A DNA stretch of 64,000 nt. It comes from Branchipolynoe longqiensis (taxonomy: Eukaryota > Annelida > Polychaeta > Phyllodocida > Polynoidae). Below the pieces are notes generated by a model. That model was given only the letters and a program-made list of their open reading frames with translations, was not told the origin of the DNA and ran no database searches. Made by a program: the position numbers and the translations under genes. Location of the stretch: contig CM059203.1 of the NCBI GenBank assembly GCA_030323885.1, positions 4,650,001 to 4,714,000 of the forward strand, read 5' to 3'. Shown piece after piece: positions 27,717 through 39,354 of this stretch (within the stretch, counting starts at the first letter, position 1; the number at the start of each line of letters is the position of its first letter).

Positions 27717-28412
27717 GGGGCTGTCACACTACGACGTAACGACGTCAACGTAGGGAGAACGTGAAGAACGTTGAACTTCTCGGCGTAGTATGCAAATTTG
27801 GCCACAAGTTGAACGTGGATGCAGCATAGTGGACGAGAGAGTAACGTCGGTAAAGCGTAGTGATACCGTCATTCAACGAGAGAGGTCAGCGTAATGACGC
27901 TGCCGGAACGTTATGAACGTTATTCCATCGCCAGAAGAACGTTACATGACGTTAGCTAGTAGTGAGACATTGAACGTACGTTGAATGCACGTTCTCCTGA
28001 CGTTCTCCTGACGTTCTCCTGACGTTCTCCTGACGTTCTCCTGACTTTCCCATTACGCCACATGGACGTTTCCACTGGCTTTAATGTGGGTCAACGAGTG
28101 GAACGTAGTGGAACGTAGTGGAACGTAGTGGGGAACGTTTACCTAACGTCCGTTTAACGTCATTGACGTTCGCTGAACGTGAACAGAACGTACGGCGAAC
28201 GTAAACCCTTACGTTCATGCTACGTCGAAATTTTTGAACATGTCCGAAACCTCGACGTAACTCGACGTAGCACGACGTGATATGACGTAGCTCGACGTCA
28301 GTCTAATGTCATTATGACGTCATCATAACGTAATCCAACGTACATCAACGTAATGACGAAATATCACCACGTTAGGGTCACGTTCGCTCATTACGTTGTA
28401 GTGTGACAGGGG
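27717..28412. mobile_element. Word-rich MITE (ACGTT type) with TAT target duplication
   Basis: Ends GGGGCTGTCACACTACGACG and CGTTGTAGTGTGACAGGGG are inverted and flanked by TAT at 27714 and 28413. The 696-bp interior is dominated by ACGT/AACGT/CGTT words, including five copies of TCTCCTGACGT (28000-28045) and three of GTGGAACGTA (28098-28130). Non-coding. The 3-bp target and end sequence suggest a PIF/Harbinger-like origin. Confidence 0.7.
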
Positions 28413-28415
28413 TAT

Positions 28416-28552
28416 TATGCGTAGGCATACATGAAATGTAGTTGTCTTAGCGGCTAGGTGGAGTGATTTCAATTGGGTCAAAGTTTAAGGCCGAGGCCCA
28501 TTTGAAATCACTCTGCCAACACACGAGGATTGTGATGCTCCCTACGCATAAG
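28416..28552. repeat. Inverted repeat TATGCGTAGG ... CCTACGCATA
   Basis: TATGCGTAGGCATACATG and GATGCTCCCTACGCATAA bracket inner arms GGAGTGATTTCAATTGGG and CCCATTTGAAATCACTCT. The word-rich MITE lies directly against its left end. Confidence 0.55.
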
Positions 28553-28833
28553 CAGCATTACGACTTACGGATATCTTTAATGGGCTATTTCTAATCACCA
28601 CCTGAACTTATTTATTTCATTGATTGATCAATGTTTGGTCATTTTCATATGATACTAATAGCATTCAATCGATGCAATACAACCCACAGAATAAAAGCAG
28701 CCATGCTGTTCGATATTTTCTCATCCTTTATGATAAGTCTTAATTAAGGATCTAAAATTCTATGTCTACATGACTTTATTTGTTAATTAATTATGCAAGT
28801 GTCTGAGTGTACTTGACTTTCTTAGTTGTTTTT

Positions 28834-29140
28834 TTCTTGAATATTTATACTGCATATCATGGATAAGTCTGAATAGACTTGTTTTCACCATTAGACAGTT
28901 TGTCGATAGAAAGCCTGAGCCTACACTTTTACCGACCCAAGGGATTTTTAACCTCCCACACCACACAGACATGGTATGAGAGCAACCAGCCTTTGATGAT
29001 GCTGTAAGTTATACACAGCGGTGGAAATCTAAATTGGCAGAGGTAGGGGGGGGGGGGAGGACACGGGGAACCGAACCACTGACCTTCAGATTAGGAGTCC
29101 TACCTAGAAAAAAGTCAGACACTTTAACAACTCTGCCGCT
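28834..29140 (-). mobile_element. SINE-3, full length
   Basis: TTCTTGAATATTTATACTGC to the head complement, with a poly-G insertion at 29047-29059. Confidence 0.8.
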
Positions 29141-29334
29141 TGCTAATAATAATTCTATATATTTCAATATAACACAGCAGGTTTTGTGTGTTTGCCTGTT
29201 TGGATATCGAACAATATATTCTATGTTATCAATATTGTTACACGTGGAAAATTAAATTTACTCAATAAACAAGCAGTTTCAATAAACTACTAAATTAAAT
29301 TGATTTTGTTGTCTATCTACCTCTGCAAGGGTTT

Positions 29335-29432
29335 CCAATGAGGGTGAGTGTGGGGGTTTTGGGGTGGGTGTGGGTGTGAGTGTGGGTGTGGGTGTGGGTG
29401 TGGGTGTGCGTGTGGGTGTGGGTATGGGATCT
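29335..29432. repeat. GGGTGT microsatellite
   Basis: GTGTGGGTGTGGGTGTGGGT-type array of about 90 bp. Confidence 0.85.
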
Positions 29433-29594
29433 ACCTCTGCAATGCATATCTTTTAGTTTACCTCTGAAATGTCTCTCAATCTACCTCTGAAATAAATGTA
29501 TTTAAATCTACCTCTGATAAACATATATTTCAATTTACCTCTGAAATGCATGTAGTTCAATCTACCCCTGAAATACACATAGTTCAATCCTGAA
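29433..29594. repeat. 27-bp satellite, left flank of a LINE
   Basis: Units of TCTACCTCTGAAATACATGT type, the same family that resumes at 31703. Confidence 0.75.
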
Positions 29595-31700
29595 AGGTCA
29601 ATGCTACATCAGCATATAAGTCATCTGGCATTAAAGACATCAGCTCAGTCTGAATGAAGGTTTCAATTACTGCACTTATAAATGAATTCACCCACCTGTA
29701 AAACCTAATGGTCAACACTGGTATTTTTCCAGAAAGCTGGAAACTAGCTACAGTTTCACCCGTCCCAAAGGCCAATAACCCAAGATACTGTAGTGAGCTA
29801 CATCCAATATCTATTCTCCCTCTTCCTGGCAAAATCAAAGAACAAATAATACATGATGAGACAAAAACATTTTTAGAGTCTTCCAATTACCTAACCACCC
29901 AACAAAATGGATTTAGAAAAGACAGATCAACAACTAGGGCATTGGCCTCTCTTATGGATGAGTTATTGACCAACATAGACAAAGGTGAACTTACAATTGC
30001 AGTATACCTCGACTTCAAAAAACCTTTAGATACAATTTACCATAGAATACTATTGCAGAAAATCTATAAAGCAGGACTGGGGAAGAAAACCTGTACATTC
30101 ATGACCAACTACTTAACTCATAGGAAACAATGCATAACACTTAATAACACTGAGTCAACCATCAGGACTATTACAACTGGAGTTCTGCAGGGTTCAACCC
30201 TGGGCCCCCTTCTGTTTTTAATCTTTATAAATGATCTACCCCAAGTATCAGAGGATGCAACATTCACATTATTTGCAGACATTGCAGCACTCACAGTACA
30301 CAATAAAGATTTCCAAATAGCAATGGATCAGGTTCGGACAGTGCTGACCAGGGTTAACATGTAGTGTAGTGAAAACAAACTATCCCTTAACACCAATAAA
30401 ACTGAGTTTGTCATTTGGAAGGCAAGAGCACAACCCATTACACCGCATATTGGTGGAAACCAAATTAAGGAGGCAAGTGCATACAAGTACTTAGGAACAG
30501 TGATTGATTCTACTTAAATGCGAATCAACAGCTGGCTAGACTAACTCAATCATTGGCACTAAAGATGACTACAATCAGGAAGATGCAGAGCTTCATAAGC
30601 AAAAACACAGCCCTACTGCTGTATAAATCAACAGTTCTACCAATAATAGACTATAATGGTATAATTTATGGATTGTTCACGAAGCAGCAACTGACTAAGC
30701 TAGAAAGGATCCAAAACCGGGCGTTAAGAACAATTTATTGGGGCAAAACACTAAGTGTAAAGGAAATGCATGACAAAGCAAACCTAGATTACCTAATGGT
30801 TAGAAGAGATTCACATCTCCTATCACTTATGTACAGAAGAGCCAGAGAGACCCAATATATAGACAACACAAAAAGGAATACTAGCTGGCCTGATTCCGCT
30901 CTACTCAAAGTCCCCAAGCCTTCCACAAACAAACTAATTAAAGTACCAATTTACAAAGGCAGCCTGATGTGGAACAACCTACCAGCCAGAACCAGGGCAG
31001 CGTCCTCTTACCTGGAATTTAAAAACTCACTAAGAGTACATCGGATGTTCCATGGCATCACCGTACCGTAAGTGGCAGACCACCAAACCCATAGCCTCAG
31101 TTCTCGCCCCCCCACCCTTTTTATTTATTGCTGTTCCTCTGTTATTTCCAGTCAACCATATACAATGACAGAGACAGTCAAAATAAAAACGTAAAATTTA
31201 AGACCTAAATGCACTGGGATTGGTCCCACTGCTTCACTGGTCACATCTGGTGCAGTGTATTATTAACAACCCCACCCCAACAACGTAATTCATAAACTCA
31301 CATAACTAACTACACTAGAGTTACACTAGAATATTTCTAACAAACTGACATTTATATACCTAACCTAACTGCAACTGAACATTAAAACATACTACAACTT
31401 TACCAACTGAATACAGAAGATAACTTCTGCTTACATTCTAAATACTATGTAAATACTCACATTGATCTGACTAATATTGATCTAGTTATATGACACTACT
31501 GTTAGCATATTGCTATGGAACTTTTGGGCTACAGAATTTCATTGCGTTACATGCTGCAAATTGTGTATTCAACAGTTATTGTATACCTTATTCCATATAC
31601 CTTTTATGTAGATAACCCTGAATTAAAAATGGCTGGAAGACCAGTGCTTGGGCACTGACAAAAGACTTATTCAGCAGAATAAACATATTTACCGAAAGAA
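29595..31700 (+). pseudogene. CR1/Jockey-like LINE ORF2 relic inside a satellite
   Basis: Reverse transcriptase blocks run in order: AYKSSGIKDISS (degenerate), GIFPESWKLATVSPVPK, LHPISILPLPGKIKEQII, QQNGFRKDRSTTRALASL, AVYLDFKKPLDTIYH, TGVLQGSTLGPLLFLIFIND, then FADIAAL where FADD is expected, so the second catalytic Asp is lost. A TAG at 30362 follows, then NKLSLNTNKTEFVIWK and YKYLGTVIDST, another stop near 30515 and a frame change. From 30553 to 31068 the C-terminal domain is open (LERIQNRALRTIYWGK, MWNNLPARTR). The 5' part (endonuclease) is missing. The 3' UTR holds GGAAGACCAGTGCTTGGGCA, shared with tails elsewhere. Satellite of one family lies on both sides. Confidence 0.85.
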
Positions 31701-31702
31701 AA

Positions 31703-33120
31703 ATGTATCTATTTCAATCTACCTCTGATATACATCTACTTCAATCTCCCTCTGATAAACATGTAGTTCAATCTACGTCTGATATACATCTATTTCAATC
31801 TACCTGTGATATACATGTAGTTCAATCTACCTCTGATATACATCTATTTCAATCTACCTCTGATATAATCTATATTTCAATCTACCTCTGATATACATCT
31901 ATTTCAATCTACCTCCGATAGACATGCATTTCAATCTACCTCTGATAAACATCTATTTCAATCCACCTCTGATAGACATCTATTTCAATCTACCTCTGAT
32001 ATACATGTAGTTCAATCGACCTCTGATATACATATATTTCAATCTACCTCTGATATACATATATTTCAATCTACCTCTGATATACATGTAGTTCAATCTA
32101 CCTCTGATATATATATATTTCAATCTACCTCTGATATACATGTAGTTCAATCTACCTCTGATATACTTATATTTCAATCTACCTCTGATAAACATGTATT
32201 TAAATCTAGGTCTGATAAACATGTAGTTCAATCTACCTCTGATATACATGTAGTTAAATCTATGTCTGATATACATCTATTTCAATCTACCTCTGATATA
32301 TATGTAGTTCAATCTACGTCTGATATACATATATTTCAATCTACCTCTGATATACATGTAGTTCAATCTATGTCTGATATACATATATTTCAATCTACCT
32401 CTGATATACATATATTTCAATATACCTCTGATATACATGTAGTTCAATCTACCTCTGATATACATATATTTCAATCTACCTCTGATATACATGTAGTTCA
32501 ATCTACCTCTGATATACATATATTTCAATCTACCTCTGATAAACATGTATTTAAATCTAGGTCTGATAAACATGTAGTTCAATCTACCTCGGATATACAT
32601 GTAGTTAAATCTATGTCTGATATACATCTATTTCAATCTACCTCTGATATACATGTAGTTCAATCTACGTCTGATATACATATATTTCAATCTACCTCTG
32701 ATATACATGTAGTTCAATCGACCTCTGATATACATATAATACAATCTACCTCGGCAAAGTGTGTATTTCAATCTACCTCCGAAATGCATATAGTTCAATC
32801 CTGAAATCCATGTATTTCAATCTACCTCTGATATCCATCTATTTAAATCTACCTCCGATATACATATATTTCAATCTACTTCTGATAAACATGTATTTCA
32901 ATCTACTTCTGAAATGCATGTATTTCAATCTATCTCTGATAAACATGTATTTAAATCTACCACTAATAAACATATATTTAAATATACCTCTGAATCTGAT
33001 ATACATGTACTTCAATCTACCTCTGATATATGTCTTTCTATTAAATAAACCCCTGACTACATGTCCATTTACCTCTGAAATGGATGCCTATCAAACTCTG
33101 AAATAGATATCTGTGGATGT
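31703..33120. repeat. 27-bp satellite, block 1 (TTCAATCTACCTCTGATATA)
   Basis: About 52 units of 27 bp. CATATATTTCAATC and CATGTAGTTCAATC units alternate over much of 31980-32750, giving 54-bp dimers. Because 27 is a multiple of 3, long frames stay open on both strands; they show nine-residue repeats and are not genes. Confidence 0.95.
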
Positions 33121-34198
33121 CCCCTTGAAATGGATGTGTATCTATATATCTACCTCTAAATGTATATCTGTGTATCTACCGCTGAAATAAATGTGTGTCT
33201 CTATCTCTGAAATGTAGGCCTACATTTGTGTATCTACCTAGGAACTGTATATCTGTGTATCTACCTCTGAAATGGATATCTGTGTATCTACCTCTGAAAT
33301 GGATATGTGTGTATCTAGCTCTGAAATGGATATGTGTGTATCTAGCTCTGAAATGTATATGTGTGTATCTACCTCTGAAATGGATATCTGTGTATCTAAC
33401 TCTGAAATGTATATTTGTGTATCTACCTCTGAAATGTATATATGTGTATCTACCTCTGAAATGTATATATGTGTATCTAACTCTGAAATGTATATCTGTG
33501 TATCTACCTCTGAAATGTATATCTCTGTATCTACCTCTGAAATGCATATCTGTGTATCTACCTCTGAAATGGATATGTGTGTATCTAGCTCTGAAATGGA
33601 TATGTGTGTATCTAGCTCTGAAATGTATATGTGTGTATCTACCTCTGAAATGGATATCTGTGTATCTAACTCTGAAATGTATATTTGTGTATCTACCTCT
33701 GAAATGTATATATGTGTATCTACCTCTGAAATGTATATCTGTGTATCTAACTCTGAAATGTATATCTGTGTATCTACCTCTGAAATGTATATCTCTGTAT
33801 CTACCTCTGAAATGTATATCTGTGTATCTACCTCTGAAATGGATATATGTGTATCTACCTCTGAAATGGATATCTGTGTATCTACCTCTGAAATGGATAT
33901 CTGGGTATCTACCTCTGAAATGGATATATGTGTATCTACCTCTGAAATGGATATCTGGGTATCTACCTATGAAATGGATATCTGTGTATCTACCTCGGAA
34001 ATGGATATCTGTGTATCTACCTCTGAAATGTATATCTGTGTATCTACCTCTGAAATGGATATCTGTGTATCTACCTCTGAAATGGATATCTGTGTAACTA
34101 CCTCTGAAATGGATATCTGGGTATCTACCTCTGAAATGTATATCTGTGTATCTAACTCTGAAATGTATATCCGTTCATAGATAGATACCTCTGAAATG
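33121..34198. repeat. 27-bp satellite, block 2 (GTGTATCTACCTCTGAAATG)
   Basis: About 40 units of 27 bp, related to block 1 through TCTACCTCTGA. A 270-bp (ten-unit) segment at 33301-33570 is duplicated at 33571-33840, including the rare TCTAGCTCTG variant. Two overlapping frames of about 300 codons are satellite artefacts. Confidence 0.95.
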
Positions 34199-34262
34199 GA
34201 TGGTTGGTTGATTGTTGGGGTTTTCCATCCTGTTACCATCTAAGGTCATATCAGGACGGTGA
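34199..34262 (-). mobile_element. SINE-1 tail fragment
   Basis: GATTGTTGGGGTTTTCCATC then CATCTAAGGTCATATCAGGA. Confidence 0.55.
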
Positions 34263-34269
34263 AACGGAT

Positions 34270-34580
34270 GCGTGTCCATCTATCAAACCAATGACGGACA
34301 CAATTGATACCTCACCACTTCATCGCCCCTCGCAACTTCAACGCCTCTGTTTCCCACAAGTATGGGGGGTACTGGGTTCGATCCCAAGCCAAGTCCAAAC
34401 CAATGTGCTACAATGTTTACATGTGTCGCTGTTTCGTCTGGCGCTGGGCATTACTGGGTTATGTCAAAGACTGCTTGACTTAATGGGACAGCTTGATCAA
34501 GTTGCCGACAGTACGGCATCAGAAATGAGAAAGCACTATAAAGCATTCATAATAAAGACGGTGTCAAATGGACACAAATG
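34270..34580. other. No clear feature; possibly very old SINE-1 material
   Basis: AACCAATGACGGACACAATT resembles the SINE-1 body but colinearity is soon lost. No gene. Confidence 0.3.
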
Positions 34581-34587
34581 GGTTGCT

Positions 34588-34960
34588 AAGGTCTCAGTCA
34601 CACTATGGCTTGTAACCACTTCATGACCGAAAGCTGGTGACTTCCTTGTGACCAAAGCAATAAAAGGTGGGAAAAAGAATGGTCGGCAATGGGTCGGTGA
34701 GCGTTTGCTGATCGGTTAGCGATTGCCATTTTGGTCACAAGGAGGTTGCACCAAAAACCTACTCATGCCCAAAATGGTTGAAAGGAGGTCGCCAATCACT
34801 TTCAGCACTTGCGACCGATTGGCCACCAGTCAGCCACCAGTCAGCAACCAGTCAGCAACCAGTCAGCTTTTTGGTTACAAAGTGGTCGCAAAATGGTCGA
34901 AAAGCGGTCGGCAGTGATCGCAAGCCGTGCGTATTGCTTTGGGGTGGTTCGTAACCTTGA
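34588..34960. mobile_element. Word-rich MITE (GCGACC type), second example
   Basis: Starts AAGGTCTCAGTCACACTATG and is built of TTGGTCACAAGGAGGT, GTCAGCAACCA repeats (34838-34868) and GTGGTCGCAAAATGGTCG. Related to 12090-12312 by the same words in a different order. Right end not certain. Confidence 0.5.
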
Positions 34961-34999
34961 CAAATTCCAGGCTGCAGGACTGCAGCAATAGAAAACAGC

Positions 35000-35560
35000 C
35001 CCGACAAATCGGTCTATTTTTTGGAAGAAGAGTAAACTTCAGTGGGGGGGCGGTTGTAGAAGTGGTCGTTGACGCGGCACTGGTTCACTCCCGTCTAATT
35101 GTAATAGCGTAGCCGATGGGTTAGAAGGAAGGGAGGGGGAAAGGTGGGATCTGCAACAAGAGAAAAGCGAAACAGTGAAAAAGGAAAAGGTCCCCACCCA
35201 AGCAAACAACTCCCTTGATCAGGCGGAGGAGTAAGCCCAGGAGAAAAAAGAAAGAAAGGGTAGTATAGAGGAAAGAGAAATGAGGAGAGTTGAGTCAACG
35301 GGCCGTGACTCCTTGCTCTGTGGTGACCAGTTGGCGAGCCATAGACACGGGCGGAGTAAGAGGTAGAAAGTGAAATGATGGCTGGCTCCCCATCCTGAAA
35401 CTCTTATCAGACATAATCAAGGAGGAGTCCGCTAGCGGAGAGGTGATAGAAGAGGTGTGGATGAAGTTGGGTCTGGGCAGAAAGTGGCAAGATGTAGTGT
35501 GGCTGGGGCTGATGTGTGGATGACAGTCGAGGCAAACTTGGAAATGCGTCAGAGTTCACC
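35000..35560. other. Unassigned GA-rich sequence
   Basis: Purine-rich on the + strand, open on the minus strand for 67 codons without motif. No repeat family assigned. Confidence 0.35.
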
Positions 35561-35564
35561 ATCC

Positions 35565-36508
35565 TTAAAGTTGCATAGTCCGATGGTTTTGACTTTCTGT
35601 CATTTTTCTGAGATAAATATATTAAATTGATTGTTACGATCTACCTTACTTTAGTTCCAACTGCTGTTTATTTTAAACAGCTAAATTTTGAGATATTTGA
35701 AGTGCAAACATCTACAATTAGTTTTGGCAAGCACGCCAAAACTCCGACACCATAGGCTTTTCTCAGAAACAGGTTCTATTAAATTGCCTCAGTATTCCCT
35801 TCTTTGTGGCAACAAGTTCGAAAGCTTAACCCGCTCTCAACTTCATGGCTGCGCCTTAGGTCAATTGTCTTACAAAGTGCTTAATAAGTGCATCAGTATC
35901 TAAGTTAGATATGTAGAATCAAATCTAGATACAGTACAACCCCATTCAACCACACGTGAAGGGACCCTAGAAATCTGTTTGGATTAACCGATCATTGGTT
36001 TAACCAAGCTTTGGATTTGACTTTCATTTGGCTTTGGCGAAAACATGAGCGCATTATGAATGACTAAGCCTATATTGCACATGTAATAAATAAACAACTC
36101 ACACAATGCCTCAGTATGCAGATGTAAGAGGACCGTTGCAGCTGATTGCATAAATGGCTAATTGCATAAGCACCCCCATGAAGGTTTCTTGTGCTAACAC
36201 TTATCCAAACAAGCGTCGTATAAGAAGTGGTGGGGTCTCAAATGACCATATAACCACATGAATTTTTGGTTTAACCGTACCGGAAGTGGCTTAGGACCGA
36301 CAATTTTGTTTGGATTAATCGATAGTTTGGATTAACCGACTTTGCTTTAACCAACTTTTTCATATGATAAATGGTAGTATTTTGCCGGGTTGGCGAAAAA
36401 AGTTTGGATTAACCTATCATTTGGTTTAACCTAGCTTGGTTTAATGGGGTTGTACTGTAATCGTTTTGGCTTTGAAATGTTGATGCCTTATCGGACTGGG
36501 CAGCTTTA
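35565..36508 (+). mobile_element. MITE-1 carrying a nested MITE-2 (composite copy B)
   Basis: TTAAAGTTGCATAGTCCGAT to TTATCGGACTGGGCAGCTTT. MITE-2 occupies 35932-36457 at exactly the site used in composite copy A. Confidence 0.8.
35932..36457 (+). mobile_element. MITE-2, nested copy
   Basis: CAGTACAACCCCATTCAACC and GGTTTAATGGGGTTGTACTG, flanked by TA. It contains CAATGCCTCAGTATGCAGAT (36105), absent from copy A. Confidence 0.75.
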
Positions 36509-36509
36509 A

Positions 36510-37575
36510 AAAATGGGCGGGAGGTTGCGTAAGGGCCAACAGCCGAGGGAGGGCCGGGGAAGGGGGGGGGGGGGGTTCTTCCCTGCCTCGCATCAACCCG
36601 CAATGCGAGCATTACGACCAAAGCTGTGACCTGGCGCATCAAGCCACTCGCCCGCCCGCCTCCAGCCACGCTACTCCTCCGGCTTCCCCTTTTTCCCCAC
36701 CCACCATCCCTATACACCAACAGTCCATTCATAGGGTGGAGGCCTCTTCGGACCCACCTCCCGGCGCCTCCACACGATAGACTCACACCGAGCCTCTATA
36801 TTAGCGCCTCTACTTACCACATTTATCACTCTCATTACAATTGACTCTAAACCTTATTTGACATTACCTTATATCTTATCCTATTATATTGAGATTGCAT
36901 TTCTCATATATTGACTCTCAACCTATTGACATTACTTGTTAACATGCTACCTTATTTGACATGCTGACATTGCTTATTAACATTGTACATTATTGTTGAT
37001 ATGCTCTCATACATGATTCGGCATTTCTGAATAAAATGCCTTTTCTTCCACCCCTGCCTCATCATTCTTCCTTGTCGCGCATCAGTTCTCATGGCGGAAG
37101 GTGGGGTTGGTGCGCGTCCCACGATGTGGTATATAATGTATTATATGAATATAAATGGGCGGAGGATTATTGTCATATTTATTCCGCTTTTCTTATGCAT
37201 TCTATTTATTATTATTCCATATGGCCTGATCAGGCGATTTGCTGCGGGCCGGATCCCACCAGGCGAGTTTGGTGCCACCAGCGCCCAGTCACGCGCCTTT
37301 CCACACTGTGGGCATCACAAGAGTGCTAGATTTTAAACTTGTTGTATTAGGTAGTGCGGTATATTGCATGGCTAGAGCCTCAGTCAATAAAATATGAGGC
37401 TTCCCACCACTCCTCGCTTTGTGTCTTTTTCCTACTAGGGCATAGCCATCTCTAATAGACCCTATAATTTAAACTCACGTTGCACCTATAGCTACGTGCA
37501 TTCTTATAACCAAGCTTGGTACGATTATTTCCATTGGCTGCAGTGAATCTTACGTGAGATAAAATACTGCTTTGT
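36510..37575. other. Unassigned; poly-G at 36565-36576, possible LTR-like segment
   Basis: No recognisable gene. CTGAATAAAATGCCTTTTCT near 37027 followed by ...CA-TGGCGGAAGG resembles an LTR end next to a primer-binding site, but I found no second LTR or gag/pol, so I leave it unassigned. Confidence 0.3.
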
Positions 37576-37579
37576 GTGT

Positions 37580-37888
37580 GTTCTGTGTGGTGGAGTGGTT
37601 AGAGTGTCTGTCGTGTTCTCTAGGTAGGACTCCTAATCTGAGGGTCGGTGGTTCGATTCCCCATGCCCCCACCTCTGCTAATTTGGATTTCCACCGCTGT
37701 GTATAACTTACAGCATCATCAAAGGCCTGTATGCTCTCATACCATGTCTATGTGGTATGGGAGGTTAAAAATCCCTTGGGTCGGTAAAAGTGTAGGCTTG
37801 GGCTTTCTATCGACAAACTGTCTAACTGTGAAAACAAGTCTATTCAGACTTATCCATACTAGGCAGTATAAATCTTCAAGAAATCATG
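37580..37888 (+). mobile_element. SINE-3, full length
   Basis: GTGGTGGAGTGGTTAGAGTG, B box GGTTCGATTCCCC, body and CAGTATAAATCTTCAAGAAA. Confidence 0.85.
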
Positions 37889-37915
37889 TGTATTCACCAC
37901 CTCCCCGCCCCCTTC

Positions 37916-38022
37916 TAACAAGTGGGACAACACTATAAAGTTGCTGTGAGTGCACACTGTCACATTTCGGTACCCGTCCTGATATGACCTTAGATGTTGT
38001 CAAGACATAAAACTCCAACTAT
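37916..38022 (+). mobile_element. SINE-1 3' fragment
   Basis: GGGACAACACTATAAAGTTG to GACATAAAACTCCAAC. A 23-bp tail duplication follows (GAAAGACATAAAACTCCAAC). Confidence 0.7.
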
Positions 38023-38179
38023 AATGAAAGACATAAAACTCCAACTATAAAGAAATATAAATGACCTAGTTATTCCTAATGAAGCTCAATCAAGCGTGAA
38101 CCGCGTCCCCCTATGATCAAATCAAGGAACTAAACTAAAGTCCGGTCGCATCAAGATGTAAATCAAATCTGTAAATGAG

Positions 38180-38275
38180 GTGGTGGTGGTTGTGGGGGGG
38201 GGGGGGGGGGGACTTCACACACAACACACCAAAAACATAAAGATTAAACACAAATCCCCCCCCCCCTCCCAAAAG
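38180..38275. repeat. Poly-G (38193-38211) and poly-C (38259-38268) runs
   Basis: Homopolymer tracts on the same strand separated by about 50 bp, potentially able to pair. Confidence 0.8.
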
Positions 38276-38430
38276 TGTCAACAAAGAAACAGCAATTTTT
38301 ACTTGACTACAATAGATAACACAGAGTCAGAAATCTAATTAAAACGAAACATCCAAAGATAACAACTATACAGAGATAAGAAATGAGAATATACCATAAC
38401 CATGATCTCTCATCTTATATCTCTCATCCC

Positions 38431-39011
38431 ACCGGTCGCGGTGGCCTAATCGGTAGAGCACAGGCCTCCCCTGCGGAAGGTCGGGAGTTTGGTTCCCGGT
38501 CGAGTCAAACCAATGACTTAAAAATTTATACTTGTCGCTTCGTAGCCAGGCACTCGGCATTATTAGGATAGGGCAAGGACTGGTGTGCTCAGTGTCAGGA
38601 TAATGTGACTGAGTGGGAAACCAGGTCATGGTGCTGATGGCCTGGTTTCCCAGTGGGACAGCACTATAAAGTGACCATGAGTGCGCACTGTCACAAGTTG
38701 GTACCCATCCTGATATGACCTTAGATGTTGCTAGGACGTAAAACAACAACAACAAACAAACAAACATTAAAATTGATACTTGTCGCTTCCTAACCAGGCG
38801 CTTGGCATTAATAGGATAGGGCAAGGGCTGGTTTGGCTCAGTGTCAGGATAATGTCACTGGATGGGATATCGGGTCATGGTGCTGGCAGCCTGATTTCCA
38901 AGTGGGGCAGCACTATAAAGTCACCATGAGTGCGCACTGTCACAAGTCAGTACCCGTCCTGATACGACCTTAAATGTTGCTAGGATGTAAAACAACAACA
39001 AACAAACAAAA
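38431..39011 (+). mobile_element. Two SINE-1 copies in tandem, second without head
   Basis: The first (38431-38764) has the head GGTCGCGGTGGCCTAATCGG and tail AAAACAACAACAACAAACAA. The second starts at 38766 with ATTGATACTTGTCGCTTCCT and ends in another A/C tail. Confidence 0.8.
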
Positions 39012-39018
39012 TCTCTCA

Positions 39019-39349
39019 GAGCGGGATACAGCTTAGGTGGTAGAGTGTCCACCTGTGAAGGTCTCAGTCATCCTATCGATCCTGCTTAGTGGACCCATTT
39101 GCAGTTTGGGATATTTTCCATTCCAACCAGTGGTCCACAACTGGTTCATCAAAGGTTGTGGTATGTGATATCCTGTCTGTGAGAAAGTGCATATAAAAGA
39201 CCCCTTGCTGCTTATCGGAAAAGGATAGCCTATGTGGTGGCAGCGAGTTTCCTCCAAAGAAATATGTCAGAATGACCATATGTTTGACGTCCAATAGCCG
39301 ATGATAAAAATCAATGTGCTCTAGAGGCGTCGTTAAATAAAACAAACTT
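39019..39349 (+). mobile_element. SINE-2, full length
   Basis: GCGGGATACAGCTTAGGTGG head to GTCGTTAAATAAAACAAAC tail. Confidence 0.85.
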
Positions 39350-39354
39350 CATTT

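Noticed and set aside
31980..32804. Open frames of 98-180 codons on both strands
   Set aside because: Same 27-bp satellite; translation is a simple reiteration of the monomer.
33195..34180. Two overlapping open frames of about 300 codons with nine-residue repeats
   Set aside because: They follow a 27-bp satellite, whose period is a multiple of three, so frames stay open by construction on both strands.
31703..34198. CRISPR array
   Set aside because: Repeats are contiguous 27-bp monomers without distinct spacers, in a eukaryotic context.
34204..34626. 140-codon open frame
   Set aside because: It begins in a SINE-1 tail and crosses diverged repeat sequence into a MITE end; no protein motif.
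36842..37440. Solo LTR or retrovirus-like element
   Set aside because: AATAAA followed by CA-TGG is suggestive, but no matching second LTR, target duplication or gag/pol sequence is visible.
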